This document shows positions 8,064 to 17,015 of a DNA stretch of 64,000 bases, one piece after another. The notes beneath the pieces were generated by a model. It searched no databases and was not told where the DNA came from. It worked only from the letters and a program-made list of their open reading frames with translations. Source of the DNA: Streptomyces sp. NRRL S-455. Its GTDB lineage: Bacteria; Actinomycetota; Actinomycetes; Streptomycetales; Streptomycetaceae. The first letter of the stretch is position 1. Every line of letters begins with the position of its first letter. The translations under genes and the position numbers were made by a program. Location: contig NZ_JOCT01000013.1 in the NCBI RefSeq assembly GCF_000717875.1, positions 62,001 to 126,000 of the forward strand. The letters are read 5' to 3'.

Positions 8064-9440
8064 CTATGCGGCGGTCGGCCTGCGGGGCCGCCCGCGCCGC
8101 AGCCGCCGGTGTCCCCGGTTCACCGGCGTCCGCCCGTCGAGCTGGATCCAGATCCGTATCTCGGTCCCGCCGAGCACCGAGGAGCCGATCCGTACGTCCC
8201 CGCCGGTCGACTCCGCGAGCCGGCGCACGATGTCCAGGCCGAGCCCGGTCGAGCCGTCGCTCCCCGAGCCGCGGCCCCGGGCCATCGCGGCCTCCGGGTC
8301 GGGTATGCCCGGGCCCGCGTCCGACACGAGGACGATCACCGCGTCCTCGCCGTTGTGCACGTCGACCGCGAAGGCCGTGCCCTCCGGGGTGTGCCGGAAG
8401 ACGTTGCCGAGCAGCGCGTCGAGGGCGGCGGCCAGGTCGGCGCGGGCCACGGGTATGCGCACCGGCCGGTCGGCCCCGGCCACCCGCCACTTGCGGCCCT
8501 CGTCCTCCGCGAGTGCCGACCAGAACGCCATCCGTTCCCGGACGACCTCGGCCGCGTCGCACCCGGCGCCCGGACCGGCCGCGGCCGTCTGCGGTTTGGA
8601 CTCACGGGCCGTACGGATGATGGTGTCGACCTCGCGCTCGAGCTGCTCGACCGCGGTCCTGGTCTGGTCGGCGGCCGGCCCCTCGCCGAGCGAGGCGGCG
8701 TTGAGCCGCAGCACGGTCAGGGGTGTGCGCAGCCGGTGGGACAGGTCGGCCGCCAGCTCCCGCTCGTTCGCCAGCAGTTGGACCACCTGGTCGGCCATCG
8801 AGTTGAACGCGACCGCCGCGAGCCGCAGTTCGGTCGGGCCCTCCTCGCGCACCCGGGCACCGAGCCTGCCCTCCCCCAGCTCGTGCGCCCCTTCGACCAG
8901 GCGCTTGGCGGGCCGGACCATCCGCACACCCAGCCGGTCGGCGACCGCGACCGAGCCGAGGATCAGCGCGACACCGACCGCGGCGAGTACCGCCCAGGCC
9001 GTCCCCACGCCGTTGGTGACCTCGGACTCCGGCACGTACACCTCGACCACCGCGATCTCGCCGGTGCTGAGCGCGACCGGCTGGAGCAGCGTCGAGCCGC
9101 CCGCGACGCCGGTGGTGGAGGCGCGGCCCAGCTTCCGCACGGCCGCGATGTCCTCGCCGGCGGCGCGCTGCCGCCCGAGCGCGAGGGCCTCCTGGCCGCC
9201 CCCCGCCGGGATGTGCACGGCCATTCCGGCGTCGGAACCGGCGGAGGCGACGACCCGTTGGAGCTGGCCCCGGTCGGTGGTGATGGACAGGGCCGGGGCG
9301 ACGGCGGCGGCCTCCCGCTCGGCATTGGAGAAGGCCCGGTCCCGGGCCAGCTCCCGGATGACGAGCCCGAGCGGCACCGCGAAGGCGAGCACGACCATGG
9401 TGGTCACCGCCAGCGACACCTTGACCAGGGCCCACCTCAT
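8064..9440 (-). CDS. Two-component sensor histidine kinase
   Basis: The protein has 458 residues. There is an N-terminal membrane segment, an extracytoplasmic sensor region of about 130 residues, a second membrane segment and HAMP. The H-box is ADLSHRLRTPLTVLRLNA (phosphorylated His about residue 233), followed by N-box LLGNVFRHTPEGT and G-boxes DAGPGIPD and GSTGLGLDIVRRLAESTGG. The C-terminus ends in a basic RRLRRGRPRRP tail. ATG at 9440 overlaps the stop of the response regulator gene by 4 bp, so both are made together. The signal sensed is unknown. A VapBC pair follows downstream. Confidence 0.9.
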   Translation of the reverse strand: MRWALVKVSLAVTTMVVLAFAVPLGLVIRELARDRAFSNAEREAAAVAPALSITTDRGQLQRVVASAGSDAGMAVHIPAGGGQEALALGRQRAAGEDIAAVRKLGRASTTGVAGGSTLLQPVALSTGEIAVVEVYVPESEVTNGVGTAWAVLAAVGVALILGSVAVADRLGVRMVRPAKRLVEGAHELGEGRLGARVREEGPTELRLAAVAFNSMADQVVQLLANERELAADLSHRLRTPLTVLRLNAASLGEGPAADQTRTAVEQLEREVDTIIRTARESKPQTAAAGPGAGCDAAEVVRERMAFWSALAEDEGRKWRVAGADRPVRIPVARADLAAALDALLGNVFRHTPEGTAFAVDVHNGEDAVIVLVSDAGPGIPDPEAAMARGRGSGSDGSTGLGLDIVRRLAESTGGDVRIGSSVLGGTEIRIWIQLDGRTPVNRGHRRLRRGRPRRPTAA

Positions 9441-10141
9441 CGCGGCGCCTCCGCCCCCGGCGGTTCCAGCTTCACTCCGACACCCCGAAGGGTGTGCAGA
9501 TAGCGCGGGTTGGCGGCGGTCTCGCCCAGTTTCCTGCGCAGCCAGGACAGATGGACGTCGATGGTCTGGTCGTCGCCGTAGGACTGCTGCCACACCTCGG
9601 CGAGCAACTCCTTGCGGGGGACGACGACTCCGGGCCGGCGGGCCAGGAAGGCGAGCAGGTCGAACTCGCGGCGGGTGAGGTCGAGCCGCGCGCCGTCCAG
9701 CTCGGCCTGGCGGCGCAGCGGGTCGACGGTCAGGCCCCCGACCCGGATCACCGGGGACGGCGCTCCCTCCGCCGCGCCGGAGCGGGCGCGGCGCAGTACG
9801 GCCGCCATCCGGGCCGACAGGTGCTCGACCGAGAACGGCTTGGTCAGGTAGTCGTCCGCGCCCGCGTTCAGCAGCCGGACGATCTCCGCCTCGTCGTCGC
9901 GGGCCGTGGCGATGATCACCGGTACGTCCGTGACGCCGCGCAGCATCTTCAGGGCCTCGGACCCGTCGAGATCGGGCAGTCCGAGGTCCAGGATCACCAC
10001 GTCGAAGCGGACGTGGGCGACCTCGCGCAGCGCTTCCAGGGCCGTCCCGACGCTGCGCACGGTGTGCGAGGCGTCGGTCAGGTGCCGGATGAGCGCCGAG
10101 CGTACGAACTGGTCGTCCTCGACCACGAGCACACTTGCCAT
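9437..10141 (-). CDS. OmpR-family response regulator
   Basis: This response regulator has 234 residues. The receiver domain shows the acidic pair in LVVEDDQFVRS, the phospho-acceptor Asp in VILDLGLPDLDG (about residue 53), the switch Thr in IIATARDD and the Lys in YLTKPFSVEHL. The C-terminal winged helix (LTRREFDLLAFLARRPG to LSWLRRKLGETAANPRYLHT) binds DNA. I start at the ATG at 10141, which begins the receiver domain; the longer reading frame upstream adds 40 unrelated residues. It is first in the operon with the kinase and divergent from a secreted protein gene, a plausible target. Confidence 0.92.
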   Translation of the reverse strand: MASVLVVEDDQFVRSALIRHLTDASHTVRSVGTALEALREVAHVRFDVVILDLGLPDLDGSEALKMLRGVTDVPVIIATARDDEAEIVRLLNAGADDYLTKPFSVEHLSARMAAVLRRARSGAAEGAPSPVIRVGGLTVDPLRRQAELDGARLDLTRREFDLLAFLARRPGVVVPRKELLAEVWQQSYGDDQTIDVHLSWLRRKLGETAANPRYLHTLRGVGVKLEPPGAEAPR

Positions 10142-10182
10142 GCGCCGCACCGTACGCCATCTCGAACAGCCGGGTGGGGGCC

Positions 10183-10208
10183 TGTGGACAACTCTCCCTT
10201 GTGGACAA
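10183..10208. promoter_or_regulatory. Two DnaA-box-like direct repeats
   Basis: TGTGGACAA occurs at 10183-10191 and 10200-10208, each followed by CTC, in the 99-bp gap between the response regulator and the secreted protein. The 9-mer is the reverse complement of the DnaA box TTGTCCACA. The repeats are 17 bp apart. They could instead bind the response regulator. Confidence 0.5.
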
Positions 10209-10240
10209 CTCGTGGGACGCGTGCGGCAGTATGGCCCGCG

Positions 10241-10780
10241 ATGCGCAGAGGACTCGTACACCTACTGGCCTGGCTGCTCGCCACGGGCGCGGCGGTCACG
10301 CTGTCGTGGTGGGGTGTCCACACGGTGATGGCGGGCACGGCCTACGACCCGCCGCGCGCCCTGCCCGTCCAGGCCGCCGAGGCGGCCGAGGCGGCCGAGG
10401 CGGCCGGGCAGAAGTCGAAGGCGCTGACGCCTCCGACTCGGAAGGCGAGCCCGGCGCCGCGGAAGCCGAGCACACGGAAGCCGAGCACGCCGCCGCCCGC
10501 GTCCCGCGAGCCGGCCCCCGCGCCCTCGCGGCCGGCCAGGCCCAGCCCCTCACCGACCGGTCAGGTCAGGAGCTACGACACCGACGGCGGCCGGGCGGTC
10601 TTCGACCTCGGGCCGGCCTCCGCCTCCCTCGTCTCGGCGACTCCCGGCGCCGGCTGGTCGATGCAGGTGTGGAAGACGGAGTCGTGGATCCGCGTGGAGT
10701 TCTCCTCGGGCGCGGACCGGGTGTCGGTCTTCTGCACCTGGCACGACGGGCCGCCGCGGGTGGAGATCCAGACCTACTGA
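10241..10780 (+). CDS. Signal-anchored extracytoplasmic protein, function unknown
   Basis: This protein has 179 residues. A single N-terminal hydrophobic segment (LVHLLAWLLATGAAVTLSWW) is followed by an Ala/Glu run (AAEAAEAAEAAG) and a long Pro/Ser/Lys/Arg-rich linker (about residues 55-110) with KPSTRKPST-like repeats. A compact C-terminal domain of about 65 residues contains a lone Cys and ends VEIQTY. The layout suggests a small domain held away from the membrane across the cell wall. It is transcribed divergently from the two-component genes and may belong to their regulon. I recognise no family. Confidence 0.7.
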   Translation: MRRGLVHLLAWLLATGAAVTLSWWGVHTVMAGTAYDPPRALPVQAAEAAEAAEAAGQKSKALTPPTRKASPAPRKPSTRKPSTPPPASREPAPAPSRPARPSPSPTGQVRSYDTDGGRAVFDLGPASASLVSATPGAGWSMQVWKTESWIRVEFSSGADRVSVFCTWHDGPPRVEIQTY

Positions 10781-10793
10781 AGTGCCGTACGGG

Positions 10794-11663
10794 CTATCGG
10801 AACGCTGACGCGGGCGGCGCCGGGGACGCCACCGCCGCGGTGTCCGTGACGGGTACGGCGCCACCGGTGAAGTCCGTGAGCGTCCTGCCGTGTTCGACCC
10901 TGCCGGGGTGCGGGTCGGAGGCGGCGCGGCGGGTCAGTTCGGCGACGGGCAGCGGCTGGTCGGAGGCGACCAGGACGGCGTTCCCGAAGCGCTTGCCGCG
11001 CAGTACCGTCGGGTCGGCGACGAGCGCGAGTTCCCCGAAACGCGCGGCGGCGGTGGCGATCTGGCCGCGCAGGTGGGCGAGCGGCGGCCCGTCGGCGAGG
11101 TTGGCGGCGTAGACGCCGCCGGGCTTCAGTGCCCTGCGTACGTCGTCGAGGAACTCGGTCGAGGTCAGGTGGGCCGGTGTCCGGGCCCCGCTGAAGACGT
11201 CGGTGATGACGAGGTCGGCCCAGCCGTCCGGCACCTTGGCGAGCCCCTCACGGGCGTCGACGGACCGCACCCGGACCCGCGCGTTCGGATCCAGCGGCAG
11301 TTCACGGCGGACCAGTTGCACGAGGGCGGCGTCCCGCTCGACGACCTGCTGGGTGGAGCGGGGGCGGGTGGCGGCGACGTACCGGGCGAGGGTGAGCGCG
11401 CCGCCTCCGAGGTGCACGGCGTGCACGGGCCTGCCGGGTGGGGCGACGAGGTCGATGACGTGCCCGAGCCGCCGCTGGTACTCGAAGGACAAGTAGGCCG
11501 GGTCGTCCAGGTCGACGTGCGACTGGGGCGCTCCGTCGATCAACAGGGTCCAGGCCCGGGCCCGGTCACGGTCGGCGATCAGCTCGGCGAGGCCTCCGTC
11601 GACGTTCTCGACGACGGATTCCGCGTCGGCCTGCCTGCGCCGGCCGCCCCTCGATCTTCCCAT
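10794..11663 (-). CDS. Spermidine synthase-fold methyltransferase-like protein
   Basis: This protein of 289 residues has a Rossmann fold of the spermidine synthase type: the glycine-rich motif HAVHLGGGALTLARYVA (about residues 82-98), an acidic residue in QQVVERDAALVQL, SVDAREGL and the active-site-like DLVITDVFSGARTPAHL. Such stand-alone actinobacterial proteins are often annotated as spermidine synthase or SAM-dependent methyltransferase, but true activity is unproven. There is no Shine-Dalgarno sequence. GATAAT (11675-11670 on the minus strand) ends 6 nt before the ATG, so the mRNA may be leaderless. It converges on the secreted protein gene at 10241. Confidence 0.75.
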   Translation of the reverse strand: MGRSRGGRRRQADAESVVENVDGGLAELIADRDRARAWTLLIDGAPQSHVDLDDPAYLSFEYQRRLGHVIDLVAPPGRPVHAVHLGGGALTLARYVAATRPRSTQQVVERDAALVQLVRRELPLDPNARVRVRSVDAREGLAKVPDGWADLVITDVFSGARTPAHLTSTEFLDDVRRALKPGGVYAANLADGPPLAHLRGQIATAAARFGELALVADPTVLRGKRFGNAVLVASDQPLPVAELTRRAASDPHPGRVEHGRTLTDFTGGAVPVTDTAAVASPAPPASAFR

Positions 11664-11697
11664 TGGGTCATTATCAGGGGTGGCCGTGGAGCGGGGC

Positions 11698-12150
11698 TCA
11701 GCGGCAGCTGTCCGCCGCCTCGATCATCCGGGCCGCCTCCCCCAGGGCCTCGCGCAGCACGGCGGGGTCCGTCGCGAGGTCCGCCTCACCGGGCGGCAGC
11801 AGCCAGTCCGAGCCCTCCACGGGGGGTTCGGGGGCCAGGGTCAGTCCGCGTCCGTCGGTCTCGGTGCAGGTGCTCCCGGGCACGTCCCACGCCGCGGCCG
11901 TCCCCGGCGGCACCAGGAATCCGAGGGTGCCACCGCCGTCGTCGTGCAGCACGGGCCCGACCGCCTCCCCGGTCCCGCGCCGCAGGATGTCCACCGCCTC
12001 CAGCCCCTGCCGCGCCGACACCGTCACCACGTCGCAGCCGGCCGCCGGCACACTCGGCGGCGAACCCGGCAAACCCGGCGAACCCGGCACACCCGTCGTA
12101 CTCGGTGTACTCGGTGGCGTACGAGGATCGTTGATCCGGCTGGTCTCCAT
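11698..12150 (-). CDS. Hypothetical protein with Gly-Pro repeat, prim-pol-like pattern
   Basis: The reading frame gives 150 residues from the ATG at 12150, which has GGAGG upstream. Near the N-terminus is a low-complexity SPGLPGSPP stretch encoded by a degenerate aacccggc repeat (12058-12090). The conserved-looking part runs ILRRGTGEAVGPVLHDDG, LGFLVPPGTAAAWDVPG and GSDWLLPPGEADLATDP. The order resembles the 223-residue protein at 20623 (a value loop, then a LLFAAPG-like strand, then a WLVAP motif), so both may be degenerate members of the actinobacterial prim-pol N-terminal-like group. It is divergent from the NsdA-like regulator, a pairing that hints at co-function. Confidence 0.55.
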   Translation of the reverse strand: METSRINDPRTPPSTPSTTGVPGSPGLPGSPPSVPAAGCDVVTVSARQGLEAVDILRRGTGEAVGPVLHDDGGGTLGFLVPPGTAAAWDVPGSTCTETDGRGLTLAPEPPVEGSDWLLPPGEADLATDPAVLREALGEAARMIEAADSCR

Positions 12151-12446
12151 CCCGGCCTCCACCACGGAACCCCTGTCTGGACGAGCGGTCGGGAGTCGGG
12201 GGCCTCCCGGTCCGCGGGGTTCAACGCGGCAGAGCGTCAACGGCTACGGCGGAAGTCAGCCGCAAAGGATGGCACTTCATGGCAGATCACGGATGAGATA
12301 TCCGGTTTGTAGTCAAACTCAGCGTGATGAATCCGGCACAGCAGGTACGTTCTTGCTCGCCGGACACGGGGTAGAAGATGCGGACAACACGCACAACCCA
12401 CCCCGAACCCGGCATGGTTCGACGGTTCGCACGAGAGGACCCGGCC

Positions 12447-13898
12447 ATGGCGTCGTCCACGGTGACCTCGTCTCAACCCAACCGGCCACCACGGCCCAAC
12501 CTCGCCTTCCGGCGTCTGCGTGGACAGCGTTCGCCGGCCGAGTTCGCCGCGGCGATCCGCCGGGCCGGGCTCGAGATCGGCGAGCAGGTCAGCTGTGACG
12601 CGCGGTACATCGGCAGGGTCGAGTCGGGTGAGATCCGCTGTCCCAACTACGCCTATGAACGGGTGTTCCTGCACATGTTCCGGGGCCTCATGCTCACCGA
12701 CCTGGGGTTCGCGCCCCGCTCGTCGGTACGCGGACGCCGGGCGCGCGACACCGAGGACGCGCCTGTGACGCGCACCGCGAACCCCGCAAACGCCACGAGT
12801 GAGACCAGCGGGGCGTGCGAGCCGTATGAAACGCAGAACCCGTACGACCCGTACCACCCGCACGACACCTACGAGGAGAGCGACGTGCTGCGTCGCGCAT
12901 TCATGACCGGCGGGGGCGCCACGGTGGCCGCCGCCTCGCTGGGGCCCGTCGGCCTCGCCCTCGACGCCGCGGCGGCACCGCGCCCCGTGCGCCGCGCCGG
13001 GGCGAGTGACGCGGGAGCCCTGGAGGAAGCCGTCCGCCGCATCCGGCTGCTGGACGACCGGCACGGCGCCGACGGCCTCTACCGCCGTGCGGCGGCCCCC
13101 CTGCGCGCCGCCTACGCGCTGCTGGACGCCGGCGCGACCCGGCAGACGACGGCGGACCGGCTCTACTCGGGCGCCGGTGAACTGGCCATCTCGGTGGGCT
13201 GGCTGGCCCATGACTCGGGGCGCTTCGACGACGCCCGCTCCCACTACGCGGAGGCGCTGGCGACCGCCCGGATGACCGGCGATCCCGGCCTGGAGGCGCA
13301 CGCCTTCTGCAACACGGCCTTCCTCGCGCGCGACGCGGGCCGGCCGCGCGAGGCGGTCCGCGCCGCCCAGGCCGCCCAGCGCGTCGGCCGGTCCGTGGGG
13401 TCGGCCCGGCTGATGTCACTGCTCGCGCTGCGCGAGGCGGGCGGCTGGGCGGGCCTCGCCGACCGGGTCGGCTGCGAGCAGGCACTGGTCCGGGCCCATG
13501 CCCTCTTCGACCGGGGCCCCTCGGACGCCGACCCCGAGTGGATGTCCTTCTACGGAGAGGCCGAACTGGAAGGCCTGGAGGCGCAGTGCTGGTCCGCACT
13601 CGGCGACTGGCCCCGGGCGGCACGGCACGCGCGGCGGGCGGCGGAACTGCAGGATCCGCACTTCACGCGGAACATCGCGCTGTACACGGCGGAACTGGCG
13701 GACGACCTCGCGCGGGGCGGGCGGCCGGACGAGGCGGCGGTGGCGGGCATGCGCGTGCTGGATCTGCTGGAACAGGTCCAGTCGTCCCGCGTCCAGACGA
13801 TGCTGGCGGCCACGGCGAGGGTGCTGCTGCCGCATCGCCGCGCTTCGGAGGTGTCGGCGTTTCTGGACAGGCATGCGTCGGTGCCACGGGTGACGTGA
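12447..13898 (+). CDS. NsdA/NsdB-like regulator with TPR repeats
   Basis: The protein is about 483 residues. The N-terminal segment (NLAFRRLRGQRSPAEFAAAI, then GEIRCPNYAYERVFLHMF) is characteristic of the Streptomyces NsdA/NsdB group, negative regulators of differentiation and antibiotic production. A Tyr/Asp/Pro/His-rich linker (YDPYHPHDTYEE) and a Gly/Ala hydrophobic stretch (FMTGGGATVAAASLG) precede a helical region of TPR-like repeats (about residues 220-470). ATG at 12447 is chosen after GAGAGG; another in-frame ATG lies at 12378. It is divergent from a small hypothetical gene. Which paralogue it is cannot be decided here. Confidence 0.75.
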   Translation: MASSTVTSSQPNRPPRPNLAFRRLRGQRSPAEFAAAIRRAGLEIGEQVSCDARYIGRVESGEIRCPNYAYERVFLHMFRGLMLTDLGFAPRSSVRGRRARDTEDAPVTRTANPANATSETSGACEPYETQNPYDPYHPHDTYEESDVLRRAFMTGGGATVAAASLGPVGLALDAAAAPRPVRRAGASDAGALEEAVRRIRLLDDRHGADGLYRRAAAPLRAAYALLDAGATRQTTADRLYSGAGELAISVGWLAHDSGRFDDARSHYAEALATARMTGDPGLEAHAFCNTAFLARDAGRPREAVRAAQAAQRVGRSVGSARLMSLLALREAGGWAGLADRVGCEQALVRAHALFDRGPSDADPEWMSFYGEAELEGLEAQCWSALGDWPRAARHARRAAELQDPHFTRNIALYTAELADDLARGGRPDEAAVAGMRVLDLLEQVQSSRVQTMLAATARVLLPHRRASEVSAFLDRHASVPRVT

Positions 13899-14003
13899 CT
13901 CCGGGCGGGGGCGTCGCGCAGCCCGGCACGGCGGGGTGCCTCCCCGAGCTCAAGCTCTCGGCTTCTCCCCCGAGTTCTCGGCTTCGCTCACGACCGCCCG
14001 CGG

Positions 14004-14618
14004 TCAGGTGGCTGTGCCAGGTGGCTGTGCCAGGTGCCCCAGGTCGTTCCAGCTCTCGATCGCCGGCTCCCCGTACGCCCACCCCAGCACCGACAACGAC
14101 GTCGGATTCAGCCGTATTCGCGCCGCGAAGTCGATCGGCAGGCCGAGCCACCGCGCCCCGATCGACCGCAGGATGTGCCCGTGGGCGAAGACCAGGACGT
14201 CACGGTCCTCGGAGCGCGCCCAGGACACCACCTCGTCCGCCCGGGCCGTGACCTCGGCGAGCGACTCGCCGTCCGGGACACCGTCGCGCCAGATGAGCCA
14301 GCCGGGCCGGACGGCCTGGATGTCCGCCGGGGTCATGCCCTCGTACGCCCCGTAGTCCCACTCCAGCAGCGCGTCCCAGGTATCCGCGCGGTCACCGAAG
14401 CCGGCCAGTTCGCAGGTCTCACGCGCGCGCAGCAGCGGGCTGGTGCGCACCTCCACGCCGGGCAGGCCGTCGTACGGGCCCCGGTGCAGGCGCTCGCCCA
14501 GCAGTTCGGCTCCGCGCTTGCCCTCCTCCAGGAGGGGTACGTCGGTCCTGCCGGTGTGCTTGCCGGACAGCGACCACTCGGTCTGTCCGTGGCGGGCCAG
14601 CAGGACGCGCGGAGCCAT
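14004..14618 (-). CDS. Histidine phosphatase-superfamily (phosphoglycerate mutase-like) enzyme
   Basis: This protein has 204 residues. The RHG motif [21 protein letters not shown] (catalytic His about residue 9) is followed by [15 protein letters not shown], the second-arm acidic motif [10 protein letters not shown] and the distal [14 protein letters not shown]is. Together they define a phosphohistidine-mediated phosphatase or mutase. Family members include acid phosphatases acting on sugar phosphates. The substrate is not evident. Its last codons lie in a 13-bp tandem duplication (14005-14036), so the C-terminal tail PPGTAT is a recent product of slippage. There is no signal peptide, so it is cytoplasmic. 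Confidence 0.85.
   Translation of the reverse strand: MAPRVLLARHGQTEWSLSGKHTGRTDVPLLEEGKRGAELLGERLHRGPYDGLPGVEVRTSPLLRARETCELAGFGDRADTWDALLEWDYGAYEGMTPADIQAVRPGWLIWRDGVPDGESLAEVTARADEVVSWARSEDRDVLVFAHGHILRSIGARWLGLPIDFAARIRLNPTSLSVLGWAYGEPAIESWNDLGHLAQPPGTAT
14005..14036. repeat. 13-bp tandem duplication at a gene end
   Basis: CAGGTGGCTGTGC occurs at 14005-14017 and 14018-14030, followed by the first six bases again (14031-14036). The unit is not a multiple of three and covers the stop codon of the phosphatase gene. Confidence 0.85.
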
Positions 14619-14809
14619 GGGGGACCTTTCGGGAAGAAAAACGCGAGCGGAACTCCTCCATCATCGCGCACGCTGGTCGCGGGCAACCCGGGGGGCGATC
14701 TCAGCGTCTTTGAGGTCCGGAGAGCGCCCCCAGGGCGCGTGGACAAGCCGTAAGGTGACACGACCGGCCAGGTGGGCGCCGTGTGAGGACGAAGGGGGAG
14801 GACGATCGG

Positions 14810-15763
14810 ATGCCGCACACCGATATACCAGGCACCGGGGCGGCCTCTGCGCCCCGGTTGCGCTGGTGGACCGAGCTGCCGCTGATCCTGCTGGTGTACG
14901 GCTTCTACACGGCGGGCCGGCTCGTCGCGCGGGGTGACGTCTCCGGTGCGGTGGACAACGGTCTGTCGATCCTGCGTATCGAGAAGGCCCTGTATCTCAA
15001 CGCCGAGCACCCGCTCAACCGTCTGTTCACCCGCGAACCCTGGATAGGCGTACCGGCGGACTTCTGGTACGCGTCACTGCACTACCTGGTCACGCCGGTC
15101 ATCCTCGTCTGGCTCTTCCGCTCGCGCACGGTGCGCTACCGCGCCGCGCGCACCTGGCTGATGACGTCCACCCTCATCGGCCTGGTCGGCTTCACGCTGC
15201 TGCCGACCTGCCCGCCCCGGCTGCTCGACGCGAGCCACGGCTTCGTGGACACGATGGCCCAGTACAGCTCGTACGGCTGGTGGGGCGGCGCGGCGAGCGC
15301 ACCGCGCGGCATGGGGGAGATGACCAACCAGTACGCGGCCATGCCGAGTCTGCACGTGGGCTGGGCCCTGTGGTGCGGAGTGATGCTGTGGCGCCACGGG
15401 GGCACGCGCCTGGCGAAGGCGGCCGGTGTCGCCTATCCGCTGATCACGACGATCGTGGTCATGGGCACCGCCAACCACTACTTCCTCGACGCGGTCGCGG
15501 GCGCGGCCGTCATGGGGGTCGGACTGCTGCTGGCGCCGGCCGTGACGCGGACCTCGGACCGTGTGCGGGCCCGTTTCGTGCCGGCCGTCGCGCCGGTCCC
15601 GGCGGCCTCGTCCGCCGCGGGTTCCTCGATTGTCAGTGCCGGATGCCAGACTTCCGCGGGTGAGCGAATTCCACGGCAGCGCGAGTCGCGGCTCGGAGCG
15701 GGAGCCGAGCCGGGTGCCTCCCCCAAGGACGCGGGGGACGGCGCTCCGGCAGCGGCTCGCTGA
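14810..15763 (+). CDS. PAP2-family membrane phosphatase (AUR1/inositol phosphotransferase-like)
   Basis: This 317-residue protein has about six membrane segments. The phosphatase signature is present in its AUR1-like form: an upper Arg-containing motif, then MPSLHVGWALWCG (about residue 180) and NHYFLDAVAGAAVMG (about residue 222) with the catalytic His pair. Such proteins dephosphorylate lipid phosphates or transfer phospho-headgroups on the outer membrane face. ATG at 14810 follows GGGGGAGG. The tail of about 65 residues is charged and disordered. The 3' end overlaps the start region of the next gene by about 100 bp, in another frame. Confidence 0.85.
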   Translation: MPHTDIPGTGAASAPRLRWWTELPLILLVYGFYTAGRLVARGDVSGAVDNGLSILRIEKALYLNAEHPLNRLFTREPWIGVPADFWYASLHYLVTPVILVWLFRSRTVRYRAARTWLMTSTLIGLVGFTLLPTCPPRLLDASHGFVDTMAQYSSYGWWGGAASAPRGMGEMTNQYAAMPSLHVGWALWCGVMLWRHGGTRLAKAAGVAYPLITTIVVMGTANHYFLDAVAGAAVMGVGLLLAPAVTRTSDRVRARFVPAVAPVPAASSAAGSSIVSAGCQTSAGERIPRQRESRLGAGAEPGASPKDAGDGAPAAAR

Positions 15764-17015
15764 GCTGCGCGGTCCCGACGTACCGGCGAAGGCACTGGAC
15801 GCACGCGCCCTGGCGGCGCTGGCCGCCAACCCCGGTTGTGCGCGGCGCGCGATCCTCGACGGTGCCGGGGTGAACAAGGCGGCGCTGGCGAGTGCGCTGG
15901 GCTCGCCGTCGGCTTTCGGGCAGTCGCAGTTCGCCCTCACGCGGGGCAACGCGTTCGAGGCGAAGGTCAAGGCCGACGGCGGCGCGGAGCTGCTGCGGCT
16001 GGTGCACGAGAAGCTGGACCGGACCGCCGAGCCGCCCACCGAGGCGCGCGTGCCCGACCTGACCGCGAGCGGCCCCCGGGGGCGTACGGCCCGCACGGAG
16101 CTGGAGTTGCGGGAGGCCATCGCGCACCCGGGCGCGTGGACGCTGCTCGACCATCCGATGCTCGCGCTGGACGTCGCGGGCTCCCCCGCGTTCCTGGAGC
16201 CGGACGCGGTGGTGGTGCACCCGGACGGCAGCTGGACGGTCGTCGAGATCAAGTCCTTCCCGCTGCTCGACGGTTCGGCGGACCCGGCGAAGGTCGGGGC
16301 GGCGGCGCGGCAGGCGGCGGTGTACGTGCTGGCGCTGGAGGAGCTGGCCGCGCGTCTCGGCACGGAGCCGGAGGGGCGCGCCGGTGTCGAGGGGGCGGGC
16401 ACGCGCAGGCCCGAAGGGTCGAGCACGATCGTCCCCTCGACACCGGCTGAGGCGCCCCGGAGGCGCAGCGCCCAGGACCGGTGCGCGGAGCCGGAGGCCG
16501 GTGACGACGGGGCGAGCGCGCGGAGCCCCGAGGCGTCGAGCACCGCCCCGCGGGTGCGGCACCGGATCCTGCTGGTCTGCCCCAGGGACTTCTCCAACCT
16601 GCCGGCCGCGTCCGCCGTCGACATCCGCAAGCAGCGCGCGGTGACGGCCCGCCAGCTCGCCCGGCTCACCCGCATCGAGGACATCGCCGAGGAACTCCCC
16701 GAGGGCACGTGCTTCTCCCCCGAGCTGCCCGCCGACGAGCTGACGGCGGCCGTGGAGTCGGTCCCGGCGACGTATGCGCCGGAGTGCCTGTCCACCTGCG
16801 AGCTGGCCTTCCACTGCCGGACCCGGTCCCGTGACGAGGGCGCGGTGACCTCGCTCGGCCGTCCGGCGCGGGCGGAGCTCGGCGGTCTCGCGACCGTGGA
16901 GGAGGTCCTCGCCGCCGCCCGGGGCGAGACGGGTGATCCCTCCGACCCGGCCGTGGCGGCCCTGCGGCGGGCGGCGGCCCTGCGCAGGGAAGCACTGGAG
17001 GCGGCGTGTCGCTGA
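15660..17015 (+). CDS. Cas4/Dna2/AddB-like Fe-S PD-(D/E)xK nuclease
   Basis: The protein is about 451 residues if the GTG at 15660 is used; the start is uncertain because ribosome binding sites are weak. Ordered motifs fit the RecB/Cas4 nuclease group: Cys in NPGCARRAILDG (about residue 59), RGNAFEAKV, EPDAVV (about 180), VVEIKSFPLLDG (about 195-205), the QAAVY form of motif III (about 218), then Cys-x3-Cys-x5-Cys in ECLSTCELAFHC (about 375-385). One early and three late Cys around a nuclease core is the iron-sulphur staple of Dna2, AddB and Cas4. A disordered insert (about 240-300) splits the core. Its stop overlaps the next gene by 10 bp. Confidence 0.75.
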   Translation: MSEFHGSASRGSEREPSRVPPPRTRGTALRQRLAELRGPDVPAKALDARALAALAANPGCARRAILDGAGVNKAALASALGSPSAFGQSQFALTRGNAFEAKVKADGGAELLRLVHEKLDRTAEPPTEARVPDLTASGPRGRTARTELELREAIAHPGAWTLLDHPMLALDVAGSPAFLEPDAVVVHPDGSWTVVEIKSFPLLDGSADPAKVGAAARQAAVYVLALEELAARLGTEPEGRAGVEGAGTRRPEGSSTIVPSTPAEAPRRRSAQDRCAEPEAGDDGASARSPEASSTAPRVRHRILLVCPRDFSNLPAASAVDIRKQRAVTARQLARLTRIEDIAEELPEGTCFSPELPADELTAAVESVPATYAPECLSTCELAFHCRTRSRDEGAVTSLGRPARAELGGLATVEEVLAAARGETGDPSDPAVAALRRAAALRREALEAACR

